Of a stretch of 64,000 nt of DNA, positions 16,340 through 23,237 are shown in pieces. The stretch comes from an uncultured Pseudomonadota bacterium (lineage in GTDB: Bacteria > Pseudomonadota > Gammaproteobacteria > Burkholderiales > Rhodocyclaceae): contig CAMLHL010000006.1 of assembly GCA_946479855.1 (NCBI GenBank), positions 1-64,000 on the forward strand, given 5' to 3'. Below the pieces are notes generated by a model. It did no database searches. It saw only the letters and a list, made by a program, of their open reading frames with translations, and was not told the origin of the DNA. The translations under genes were made by a program, and so were the position numbers. Within the stretch, counting starts at the first letter, position 1. Each line of letters begins with the position of its first letter.

Positions 16340-18034
16340 TCAGCAGTAATCCTCATCCGAGCCGCCCATCAGGTTGGGCAGCAGGATATAGGCGCGCTGC
16401 AGGGCGCTTGAGAGATCGGGACAGACATTGTCGTCGCCCAGATGATCGACGAAACCCGAGCGATAGAGCAACGAGCCGGGCTGGGAGTTGAGACCGCAGA
16501 CGAGCAGGGTGCAGCCGCGTTTCTTCAGTTTGTCGAGCAGGTTCTCCAGGCCTTCGAGACCGGTGGTGTCGAGCTGGATCAGTTGCGTCATGTCGAGAAT
16601 GACGACTTCCGGGTGGCCGGCGGCCGGGTCGAGGAGTGCTTCCAGCTTGTTGACGGCGCCGAAGAACAGCGAGCCGAACAGTTGCCAGGCGGCGACCCGC
16701 ATGCTGCCGTCCGGGTAGAGGAATTGCGGTTCGCCGGCCTCTTCGCGCAGCGGCCGGCGCTCGACCCGAGTCAGTTCCGACATGCGGTAGATGAAGAACA
16801 GACTGGCCAGGGTCATGCCGAGCTCGACAGCGATCGTCAGGTCGAACAGCACGGTGACGAAGAAAGTGGCGAGCAGGATGATCCGGTAGTTGTAGGAGTA
16901 GCGCGACAGCTCCTTGAACTCGTGCCATTCTCCCATGTTGATGGCGACGACCATGACGATGGCCGAGAGGGCGGCCAGGGGGACATAGGAGGCCAGTGGT
17001 GCGGCGATCAGCACAATGCCGAGCAGGGTGATGGCGTGGATGATGCCGGCGATCGGTGTCCGGCCGCCGGATTTGACGTTGGTCGAGGTGCGGGCGATGG
17101 CGCCGGTGGCGGCAAAGCCGCCGAACAGCGGAGCGGCGATATTGGCCAGGCCCTGGGCGATCAGTTCCTGGTTGGGGTCGTGGCGGTCGTCGATCTGGCT
17201 GTCGGCAACGCGTGCCGAGAGCAGCGACTCGATGGCGCCGAGCAGGGCGATGGTGATGGCCGGCGAAATCAGTTTGCCGAAGTCGTGGATCGACAAATCG
17301 GGCAGCCCGAGGCCGGGCAATTCCTGCGGGATGCCGCCAAAGCGGCTGCCGATGGTTTCAACGGGCAGGTCGAACAGGAAGGCCGCCAGGGTGCCGACCA
17401 GCAGCACGGCCAGCGGGCCGGGTGCCCGGCGCAGCAAGGCCAGCCGTTGCGCCAGCCAGTTGTAGGAAAGCAGAAAGATGAAGCAGGCGCTGGCGAGGGC
17501 GAGTGTCGGCAGGTCTACGCTATGGGCATGGGCGGCCAGTGTTTTGATGCGGGCAAAAAATTCGGCGGGCAGGTTGTCGATGCGCAGTCCGAAGAAGTCC
17601 TTGATCTGGGCGAGGAAGATGACGACGGCGATGCCGTTGGTAAAGCCGATGACCACCGTGACCGGGATGAAGCGGATCAACTGCCCCATGCGGGCGAGGC
17701 CCATGGCGAGCAGGAAGACGCCGGCAAGCATGGTCGCCCCGAGCAAGTTGGTGAAACCGTTGCTGGCGACGATGCCGTAGATGATGGGGATGAAGGCGCC
17801 GGTCGGCCCGCCAATCTGCACGCGTGAGCCACCCAGTGCGGCGATCAGGAACCCGGCAATGATGGCGGTCCAGATACCGGCGGTTGGCGAACATCCGGAA
17901 GCAATGGCAAAGGCCATGGCCAGCGGCAGGGCAAGAACGCCGACCGTGATCCCTGAAGCGATGTCCCTGCCTAGTTGCGCGCGGTCGTAATTTGGCAGGC
18001 AATCGAGCAACTTGGGGTGGAAGACGATTTTCAT
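16340..18034 (-). CDS. SulP-family inorganic anion transporter with STAS domain
   Basis: A 564-residue inner-membrane permease of the SulP (SLC26) family. Residues about 25-430 contain 10-12 transmembrane helices with the family signature around GGSRVQIGGPTGAFIPIIYGI; residues about 440-560 form a cytoplasmic STAS domain with VILDMTQLIQLDTTGLEGLENLL. Members carry sulfate, bicarbonate or dicarboxylates. No carbonic anhydrase or sulfate-assimilation gene is adjacent, so the substrate is open. It is transcribed divergently from a ribbon-helix-helix regulator across a 105-base AT-rich intergenic region, which may regulate both. Confidence 0.9.
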   Translation of the reverse strand: MKIVFHPKLLDCLPNYDRAQLGRDIASGITVGVLALPLAMAFAIASGCSPTAGIWTAIIAGFLIAALGGSRVQIGGPTGAFIPIIYGIVASNGFTNLLGATMLAGVFLLAMGLARMGQLIRFIPVTVVIGFTNGIAVVIFLAQIKDFFGLRIDNLPAEFFARIKTLAAHAHSVDLPTLALASACFIFLLSYNWLAQRLALLRRAPGPLAVLLVGTLAAFLFDLPVETIGSRFGGIPQELPGLGLPDLSIHDFGKLISPAITIALLGAIESLLSARVADSQIDDRHDPNQELIAQGLANIAAPLFGGFAATGAIARTSTNVKSGGRTPIAGIIHAITLLGIVLIAAPLASYVPLAALSAIVMVVAINMGEWHEFKELSRYSYNYRIILLATFFVTVLFDLTIAVELGMTLASLFFIYRMSELTRVERRPLREEAGEPQFLYPDGSMRVAAWQLFGSLFFGAVNKLEALLDPAAGHPEVVILDMTQLIQLDTTGLEGLENLLDKLKKRGCTLLVCGLNSQPGSLLYRSGFVDHLGDDNVCPDLSSALQRAYILLPNLMGGSDEDYC

Positions 18035-18088
18035 GATGCAGGCTCACAGGGTAAGCGTTGCATTATATGATTGTCAGATTAATCGTCA

Positions 18089-18107
18089 ATGTTAATTGTA
18101 TGTTAAT
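18089..18107. repeat. Two ATGTTAAT direct repeats, 11 bp apart
   Basis: ATGTTAAT occurs at 18089-18096 and 18100-18107, so the repeats lie one helical turn apart, in the AT-rich gap between the divergent SulP and ribbon-helix-helix genes. Ribbon-helix-helix dimers commonly bind tandem half-sites on one face of the DNA and repress their own gene. This is a candidate operator for the adjacent regulator; binding is inferred from spacing and position. Confidence 0.45.
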
Positions 18108-18139
18108 ATGGCTCGATACGAACTCTGCCAGAGCCCATC

Positions 18140-18331
18140 ATGGAGAACCGCACCGCACGCCTGACGATCCTGATCGATCCGCAGAAGAAAAAACTCTTCG
18201 AGGAGATTTGTGCGGCCAACGACCTGACCCCCTCGCAGGTCGTCCGCCGGCTGGTTCGTCAATATGTGATCGACAATGCCGGTGGACGCCCGTTGCCGGA
18301 GTGGCTGAAACCGAGCGGCAAAGCTGATTAA
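18140..18331 (+). CDS. Ribbon-helix-helix (CopG-like) transcriptional regulator
   Basis: A 63-residue protein that fits the MetJ/Arc/CopG fold: a short basic beta strand (ARLTILID), helix A (PQKKKLFEEICAAND) and helix B starting TPSQVVRRLVRQYV, where the Thr-Pro-Ser turn is typical. Such proteins dimerise through the strand and bind DNA with it. No toxin gene follows directly, so an antitoxin role is not supported. The gene is divergent from the SulP transporter and convergent with a small membrane protein whose end overlaps it by four bases. Regulation of the transporter and of itself through the intergenic repeats is the simplest model. Confidence 0.75.
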   Translation: MENRTARLTILIDPQKKKLFEEICAANDLTPSQVVRRLVRQYVIDNAGGRPLPEWLKPSGKAD

Positions 18332-18660
18332 TCGGCCCCGTTTTCCGGCGGGCGGGGCCGCTTGTCCGGATGGTTGGCGGCAATATAGGCATCGTAGCCG
18401 GCCTGCATCTCGGGCGCCTGCTTGGCGATTTCGCGCAGGATGCGGGCAACTGACCAGAGCATGACGGCGATCCCTCCGGCGGTGCAGGCGACGGCCTCTA
18501 CGGTCGACGTCGGAAAATCGCTCAAAATGGCGCCCTTGCCGGCGGCAAACCAGCTGGCGCCAATGGAAACGCAGGCCAGGCCGAAGACGTCGGCGATTGC
18601 ATAGACGAAGATCGGGCCGGTCAGGCGGGCCCGAGGCGGACGAAGTGGGGATTTCAGCAT
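18328..18660 (-). CDS. Small two-helix membrane protein of unknown function
   Basis: A 110-residue protein I do not recognise. Two hydrophobic segments, about residues 15-37 and 56-75, should span the membrane. The C-terminal 35 residues are hydrophilic, with PDKRPRPPEN near the end. There is no signal peptidase site or catalytic motif. The stop overlaps the end of the convergent ribbon-helix-helix gene by four bases. Upstream lies the 415-base repeat-rich region, which must hold its promoter. A near-copy of the 12-mer repeat (CTACGGTCGAC at 18498-18508) lies inside it, antisense to the coding strand. Confidence 0.6.
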   Translation of the reverse strand: MLKSPLRPPRARLTGPIFVYAIADVFGLACVSIGASWFAAGKGAILSDFPTSTVEAVACTAGGIAVMLWSVARILREIAKQAPEMQAGYDAYIAANHPDKRPRPPENGAD

Positions 18661-18692
18661 GTGCCTGGAGACAATTGTGGGGTGGTTCAGCG

Positions 18693-18710
18693 AAGTCTTT
18701 TAAAAGACTT
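18693..18710. repeat. Perfect 18-bp palindrome AAGTCTTTTAAAAGACTT
   Basis: The sequence is self-complementary along its whole length with no spacer. Its right half merges into the direct repeat AAGACTTGAC, which recurs at 18726-18735. It lies 33 bases upstream of the ATG of the small membrane protein and could be its operator. Confidence 0.6.
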
Positions 18711-18735
18711 GACAAAGTGAATGTCAAGACTTGAC

Positions 18736-18744
18736 TTATACACA
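18736..18744 (+). promoter_or_regulatory. DnaA box (TTATACACA)
   Basis: Matches the bacterial DnaA-box consensus TTATNCACA at all defined positions. It directly abuts the palindrome ending at 18735. Confidence 0.5.
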
Positions 18745-18826
18745 GTAATGGAGCGTTTGTCAGTCGAGTGACGAATCTTCGTTGATGAATTTGTTAAATT
18801 GCCGTTGTCTTTAATAATGTGCATTA

Positions 18827-18839
18827 AATCAATGGTTTA
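18827..18839 (+). promoter_or_regulatory. IHF-consensus site
   Basis: AATCAATGGTTTA matches the IHF consensus WATCAANNNNTTR at every defined position and sits in an AT-rich context between DnaA boxes at 18736 and 18925, as in oriC and datA of E. coli. Occupancy by IHF is inferred. Confidence 0.45.
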
Positions 18840-18924
18840 TCAATTCGCTCAACTTTCGGGCAAGGCAGGGAAAAACCTTGCGGGACGGTGACTTAGCGTT
18901 TTGCTCCAGTATTCATTCACAGAG

Positions 18925-18947
18925 TTATCCACAGTTTTTGTGGATAG
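18925..18947. promoter_or_regulatory. Inverted pair of DnaA boxes
   Basis: A perfect TTATCCACA at 18925-18933 faces a one-mismatch box, CTATCCACA on the other strand, at 18939-18947, with five bases between them. The pair can also form an 8-bp hairpin, but no T-run follows, so it is not a convincing terminator. Confidence 0.6.
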
Positions 18948-18985
18948 ATTCAAAAGCCTAAACCCTGTAGCCAGATTGCCCGGCA

Positions 18986-19008
18986 AAGTTAAAGTAATAC
19001 TTCAACTT
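18986..19008. repeat. 23-bp near-perfect palindrome
   Basis: The left arm AAGTTAAAGTA and right arm TACTTCAACTT pair at ten of eleven positions around a single central A. It is the first of three consecutive inverted repeats leading to the end of metG. Confidence 0.55.
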
Positions 19009-19018
19009 GCGGCTGGTT

Positions 19019-19035
19019 TTGTTGCGCTGCAACAA
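19019..19035. repeat. Palindrome TTGTTGC-N3-GCAACAA
   Basis: A perfect 17-bp inverted repeat with spacer GCT. Its core TGTTGC-N3-GCAACA is identical to the operator-like palindrome at 10163-10177. It abuts the metG terminator hairpin. Confidence 0.6.
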
Positions 19036-19062
19036 GAAACGGCCCGCCTTGCGGGCCGTTTC
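19036..19062 (-). terminator. Intrinsic terminator of metG
   Basis: A 12-bp GC-rich stem, GAAACGGCCCGC pairing with GCGGGCCGTTTC, with a three-base loop lies 14 bases downstream of the metG stop on the minus strand. The following T-tract is short and interrupted, so termination may be partial. Confidence 0.7.
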
Positions 19063-19075
19063 GGATGTCATTAAT

Positions 19076-21166
19076 TTATTTGACACGCATGCCCGGTTGA
19101 GCGCCGGAATCGGGCGACAACAGGAAGATCCCCGGCATTTTTCCTTCGCTGTCGGAAGCGGCCAGAACCATCCCTTCCGATAATCCAAATTTCATTTTGC
19201 GCGGCGCCAGGTTGGCCACCATGACGGTCAACCGGCCGACCAGTTGCGCCGGGTCGTAAGCCGCCTTGATACCGGCGAAGACATTGCGCGTTTCGCCGTT
19301 GCCGACCTCCAGCGTCAGGCGCACCAGCTTGTCGGCGCCTTCGACGTGTTCGGCATTGGCGATGCGGACGATGCGCAGGTCGACCTTCATGAAGTCGTCG
19401 ATATTGCAGAACGGCTCCCACGGGCTTTCGGCCTTGACCTCGTTTTGCTGATGCTCGGCATGGCGTTGCGGCGATTGAGCTTCCGGCGCCGGGGCCAGCG
19501 ATTCCTTGTTGGCGTCGACCAGTTTCTCGATCAGCTTGGCATCGACGCGGGTCATCAGGTGCTCGTAGGCATTGATGGCGTGGCCGGCGGCGAGCAGGCT
19601 CTGGGTATCGTTCCAGCTCAGCGGCGCGATATTGAGGAATTTCTCGACCTTGGCCGCGACGACCGGCAGGATCGGCTTCAACAGCACGGTGAGCAGGCGG
19701 AAGAGGTTCAGCGCGTTGCTGCAGGCCGCATGCAACTCGACTTCCTTGTCGGCCTGCTTGGCCAGTTCCCAGGGTTTGACGCTATCGACGTACTGGTTGG
19801 CGGCGTCGGTCAGCGCCATGATTTCGCGCATGGCCTTGCCGAATTCGCGGGCTTCGTAGAGTTCGCCAATGCGACCGGCGGCTTCCTGGATGCTCTTGAT
19901 GGCCGGCAGGTCGGCGGCGGCCGGGGCGAGCTGGCCGTTGAAGCGCTTGGTGATGAAGCCGGCCGAGCGGCTGGCGATGTTGACGTACTTGCCGACCAGG
20001 TCGGAATTGACCCGGGCGCAGAAGTCTTCGAGGTTGAGGTCGATGTCTTCCATGGTCGCCGACAGCTTGGCGGCGTAGTAGTAACGCAGCCATTCCGGGT
20101 TGAGGCCGGTGTTGAGGTAGCTCTCGGCGGTGATGAAGGTGCCGCGGGATTTCGACATTTTGGCGCCGTCGACCGTCAGGAAGCCGTGCGCGAAGATCTT
20201 GGTCGGCGTCCGGAACCCGGCGTGGGCCAGTTCGGCCGGCCAGAACAGCGCGTGGAAGTAGAGAATGTCCTTGCCGATGAAGTGATACAACTCGGTCTTC
20301 GAATCGGGTTTGAAGTACTCGTCGAAATCCAGACCCTGCCGGTTGCACAGGTTCTTGAACGAGCCCATGTAGCCGATTGGCGCGTCGAGCCAGACGTAGA
20401 AGTACTTGCCCGGCGCATCGGGAATCTCGAAGCCGAAATACGGGGCGTCTCGGGAAATGTCCCAGTCGGTCAGCTTGTTCTCGCCGGGGGCGCCCAGCCA
20501 TTCCTGCATCTTGTTGGCGGCTTCGCTTTGCAGTGTGCCGTTCTCGCGGCTGGTGTACTGGCGCAGGAAGGCTTCGCAGCGCGGGTCGGAGAGCTTGAAG
20601 AAATAGTGTTCCGAGCTGCGCAGTTCCGGCTTGGCTCCGGAGATTGCCGAGTACGGGTCCTTGAGATCCGTCGGTGCATAGGCCGCGCCGCAGGACTCGC
20701 AGTTGTCGCCGTACTGGTCCTTGGCGCCGCATTTCGGGCATTCGCCCTTGATGAAACGGTCGGGCAGGAACAGTTGTTTGACCGGGTCGTAATACTGCTC
20801 GATGGTCCGCGTCTCGATCAGGCCGGCGCGCTTCAGCTTGCCGTAGATGTCATTGGCGCACTCGCGGGTTTCATCCGAATGGGTGCTGTAGTAATTGTCG
20901 AATCCGACGTGAAAGCCGGAAAAGTCGCGGGAATGTTCGCCGTGGACGCGCGCGATCAGCTGCTCGGGCGTGATGCCTTCCTTCTCGGCGCGCAGCATGA
21001 TCGGCGTGCCGTGGGTGTCGTCGGCGCAGACGTACCAGCACTCGTTGCCGGACATTTTCTGGAAACGCACCCAGATGTCGGTCTGGATGTATTCGACCAG
21101 ATGGCCGAGGTGGATGGCGCCGTTGGCGTAGGGGAGGGCGGAAGTGACCAGGATTTTGCGCGACAT
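19076..21166 (-). CDS. metG: Methionine-tRNA ligase
   Basis: A 696-residue class I synthetase that charges elongator and initiator tRNA-Met. The HIGH-type motif appears as [17 protein letters not shown] at the N-terminus, a four-Cys zinc knuckle as [17 protein letters not shown], and the KMSKS loop as [11 protein letters not shown]. The C-terminal 110 residues form the EMAP-like tRNA-binding and dimerisation domain, joined by a low-complexity Ala/Pro/Gln linker. Length matches the long bacterial form. It is divergent from apbC, the usual betaproteobacterial arrangement, over a 270-base gap in which I see only a possible TATACT -10 box at 21379-21384 for apbC. Confidence 0.97.
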   Translation of the reverse strand: MSRKILVTSALPYANGAIHLGHLVEYIQTDIWVRFQKMSGNECWYVCADDTHGTPIMLRAEKEGITPEQLIARVHGEHSRDFSGFHVGFDNYYSTHSDETRECANDIYGKLKRAGLIETRTIEQYYDPVKQLFLPDRFIKGECPKCGAKDQYGDNCESCGAAYAPTDLKDPYSAISGAKPELRSSEHYFFKLSDPRCEAFLRQYTSRENGTLQSEAANKMQEWLGAPGENKLTDWDISRDAPYFGFEIPDAPGKYFYVWLDAPIGYMGSFKNLCNRQGLDFDEYFKPDSKTELYHFIGKDILYFHALFWPAELAHAGFRTPTKIFAHGFLTVDGAKMSKSRGTFITAESYLNTGLNPEWLRYYYAAKLSATMEDIDLNLEDFCARVNSDLVGKYVNIASRSAGFITKRFNGQLAPAAADLPAIKSIQEAAGRIGELYEAREFGKAMREIMALTDAANQYVDSVKPWELAKQADKEVELHAACSNALNLFRLLTVLLKPILPVVAAKVEKFLNIAPLSWNDTQSLLAAGHAINAYEHLMTRVDAKLIEKLVDANKESLAPAPEAQSPQRHAEHQQNEVKAESPWEPFCNIDDFMKVDLRIVRIANAEHVEGADKLVRLTLEVGNGETRNVFAGIKAAYDPAQLVGRLTVMVANLAPRKMKFGLSEGMVLAASDSEGKMPGIFLLSPDSGAQPGMRVK

Positions 21167-21436
21167 GGGTGCAAAGCTTCAAAGATAAAGGGGGATTTTA
21201 CCGCGTGGAGCCTCCGTGCGGGTTTTCCATGGGCCGCCCGGCGCTGGCGCCGACCAAACGAAAGGGCCGTGATTTACCGGCGATGGGCCCGGGAAGCCCT
21301 TTGACGTCGTGCGTAACGCGGTGAGGATAGTGCTTGGGGTCGCATCGAGCCAGGCTGATAGTCGCTCCGGGTTTGGGGTATACTGGACCAAATCGCTCGG
21401 GTATTGCCCGGCGGCCACCCCGAACCCGGAGTTTTC

Positions 21437-22528
21437 ATGAGCCTTTCAGAACAGCAGATCAAGACCGCCCTGAGTGCTGCGGTCGACCCCAACACAGGCA
21501 AGGATTTCGTCGCCGGCAAGGCGGTGAAGAACATCAAGATCGACGGCGATGATGTCGCCTTCGATGTCGAGCTCGCCTATCCGGCCAAGACCCAGGTCGA
21601 CGCCATCCGCAAGCAGGTGATTGCCGCCGTGCGCACCCTGCCGGGTGTTGGCAACGTTTCGGCCAATGTATTCAGCAAGATCGTCGCGCATTCCGTGCAA
21701 CTGGGCGTCAAGCTGCTGCCGGGCGTCAAGAACATCATCGCCATCGCCTCCGGCAAGGGCGGCGTCGGCAAGAGCACGACCGCGGTCAATCTGGCCTTGG
21801 CGCTGGCCCAGGAAGGCGCCAGCGTCGGCATCCTCGATGCCGACATCTACGGCCCGTCACAACCGCAAATGCTCGGTCTGGCCGGCCAGCAACCGGAGTC
21901 GAAGGACGGCCAGAGCATGGAGCCGCTCGAGGCTTACGGTTTGCAGGCAATGTCGATCGGCTTCATGGTCGATGTCGAGACGCCGATGGTCTGGCGGGGG
22001 CCGATGGTTTCCCAGGCGCTCGACCAGCTGCTCGGCCAGACCAACTGGCGCGATATCGACTATCTGATCGTCGACATGCCGCCGGGAACCGGCGACATCC
22101 AGCTCTCGTTGTCCCAGAAGGTGCCGGTGACCGGTGCGGTGATCGTCACGACGCCGCAGGACATCGCGCTGATCGACGCTCGTAAGGGACTGAAGATGTT
22201 CGAGAAGGTGAATGTTCCCATCCTCGGCATTGTCGAGAACATGAGCATCCACATCTGTTCGCAGTGCGGCCATGAGGAGCATATCTTCGGTGAAGGCGGC
22301 GGCGAGAAGATGTGTCATGACTACGACGTCGAGTTTCTCGGCAGTCTGCCACTGGAGATGGCCATTCGCCAGATGGCCGATGGCGGCAAACCGACCGTGG
22401 TCGGCGCTCCGGATTCGCGCACGGCGGAGATTTATCGCGCCATTGCCCGGCGCATCGCGGTGAAGATTGGCGAGAAGGCCAAGGACATGACCTCGAAATT
22501 CCCCAATATCGTGGTCCAGAACACCTAA
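21437..22528 (+). CDS. apbC: Iron-sulfur cluster carrier protein ApbC/Mrp
   Basis: A 363-residue cytoplasmic P-loop NTPase that assembles and delivers 4Fe-4S clusters. It starts with an about 90-residue MIP18/DUF59 domain, followed by the deviant Walker A GKGGVGKSTT, DADIYGPSQP, and near the C-terminus the cluster-binding CSQCGHEEHIF with its CxxC pair. The ATG at 21437 (MSLSEQQIK) is chosen because the conserved domain begins there; an upstream start would add eleven unconserved residues. A strong terminator follows the stop. Confidence 0.95.
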   Translation: MSLSEQQIKTALSAAVDPNTGKDFVAGKAVKNIKIDGDDVAFDVELAYPAKTQVDAIRKQVIAAVRTLPGVGNVSANVFSKIVAHSVQLGVKLLPGVKNIIAIASGKGGVGKSTTAVNLALALAQEGASVGILDADIYGPSQPQMLGLAGQQPESKDGQSMEPLEAYGLQAMSIGFMVDVETPMVWRGPMVSQALDQLLGQTNWRDIDYLIVDMPPGTGDIQLSLSQKVPVTGAVIVTTPQDIALIDARKGLKMFEKVNVPILGIVENMSIHICSQCGHEEHIFGEGGGEKMCHDYDVEFLGSLPLEMAIRQMADGGKPTVVGAPDSRTAEIYRAIARRIAVKIGEKAKDMTSKFPNIVVQNT

Positions 22529-22548
22529 TTTTTTGCCAAAAGCACCGA

Positions 22549-22580
22549 CAAAGGCGGGTAGAATCCCGCCTTTGTTTTTT
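22549..22580 (+). terminator. Intrinsic terminator of apbC
   Basis: CAAAGGCGGG (22549-22558) pairs with CCCGCCTTTG (22565-22574) over a six-base loop and is followed by six T. It lies 20 bases after the apbC stop and just upstream of dcd. Confidence 0.9.
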
Positions 22581-22599
22581 GTAGCGCGGACGCGAGAAA

Positions 22600-23166
22600 A
22601 TGGCCATCAAATCAGACAAATGGATACGCCGCATGGCGGCAGAGCACGGCATGATCGAGCCGTTTTCGCCGGAGCTGGTGCGTGAGGCGAATGGCCAGAA
22701 AATCGTTTCCTACGGTACTTCCAGCTACGGCTACGATATCCGCTGCGCCCGCGAATTCAAGGTCTTCACCAACATCAATTCGACGGTGGTCGATCCCAAG
22801 AACTTCGATCCCAAGTCCTTTGTCGAGATCGAATCCGATGTCTGCATCATTCCGCCGAACTCGTTCGCGCTGGCCCGGACCATGGAATATTTCCGTATCC
22901 CGCGGTCGGTACTGACGGTTTGCCTGGGCAAGTCGACCTATGCCCGCTGCGGCATCATCGTCAATGTGACTCCCTTCGAGCCGGAATGGGAAGGGCATGT
23001 CACGCTGGAATTTTCCAACACCACGCCGCTGCCGGCCAAGATTTACGCCGGCGAGGGATGCGCGCAGGTGTTGTTTTTCGAATCCGACGAGGTTTGCGAA
23101 ACCTCGTACAAGGACAGGGGTGGCAAGTACCAGGGGCAGGAAGGCGTGACCCTGCCCAAGATCTGA
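22600..23166 (+). CDS. dcd: dCTP deaminase
   Basis: A 188-residue enzyme of the dUTPase fold that deaminates dCTP to dUTP, the main route to thymidylate precursors in Gram-negative bacteria. Family blocks [31 protein letters not shown] (with the catalytic Glu) and [10 protein letters not shown] are all present. Length equals that of the E. coli enzyme within a few residues. It supplies dUMP for thyA, which lies 5 kb downstream. The gene starts 20 bases after the apbC terminator, so a promoter probably overlaps that hairpin region. Confidence 0.96.
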   Translation: MAIKSDKWIRRMAAEHGMIEPFSPELVREANGQKIVSYGTSSYGYDIRCAREFKVFTNINSTVVDPKNFDPKSFVEIESDVCIIPPNSFALARTMEYFRIPRSVLTVCLGKSTYARCGIIVNVTPFEPEWEGHVTLEFSNTTPLPAKIYAGEGCAQVLFFESDEVCETSYKDRGGKYQGQEGVTLPKI

Positions 23167-23237
23167 CGTCGTACCGTAACGAAATCGTCTTATTCTGTGA
23201 CCCGCTGCGGCGGGTCGCCGCTTTTTAAGGATTCACC

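Larger units (their letters stand above)
18661..19075. other. 415 bp gene-free, AT-rich region with DnaA boxes, an IHF-like site and palindromes
   Basis: No reading frame here looks like a gene. From left to right it holds an 18-bp palindrome (18693-18710), a tenfold direct repeat AAGACTTGAC (18704-18713 and 18726-18735), the odd palindrome GTCAAGACTTGAC (18723-18735), three DnaA-box matches, one match to the IHF consensus, and three consecutive hairpins at the metG end. The composition is distinctly more AT-rich than its surroundings. The combination is typical of replication-control or strongly regulated DNA. Confidence 0.6.

Noticed and set aside
18925..18947. Inverted DnaA boxes as a transcription terminator
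   Set aside because: The hairpin has only eight AT-rich pairs and no following T-run; the boxes match DnaA consensus better.
18661..19075. Definite chromosomal origin
   Set aside because: dnaA and other origin-linked genes are not in the window; without genome-wide skew the claim is not supported.
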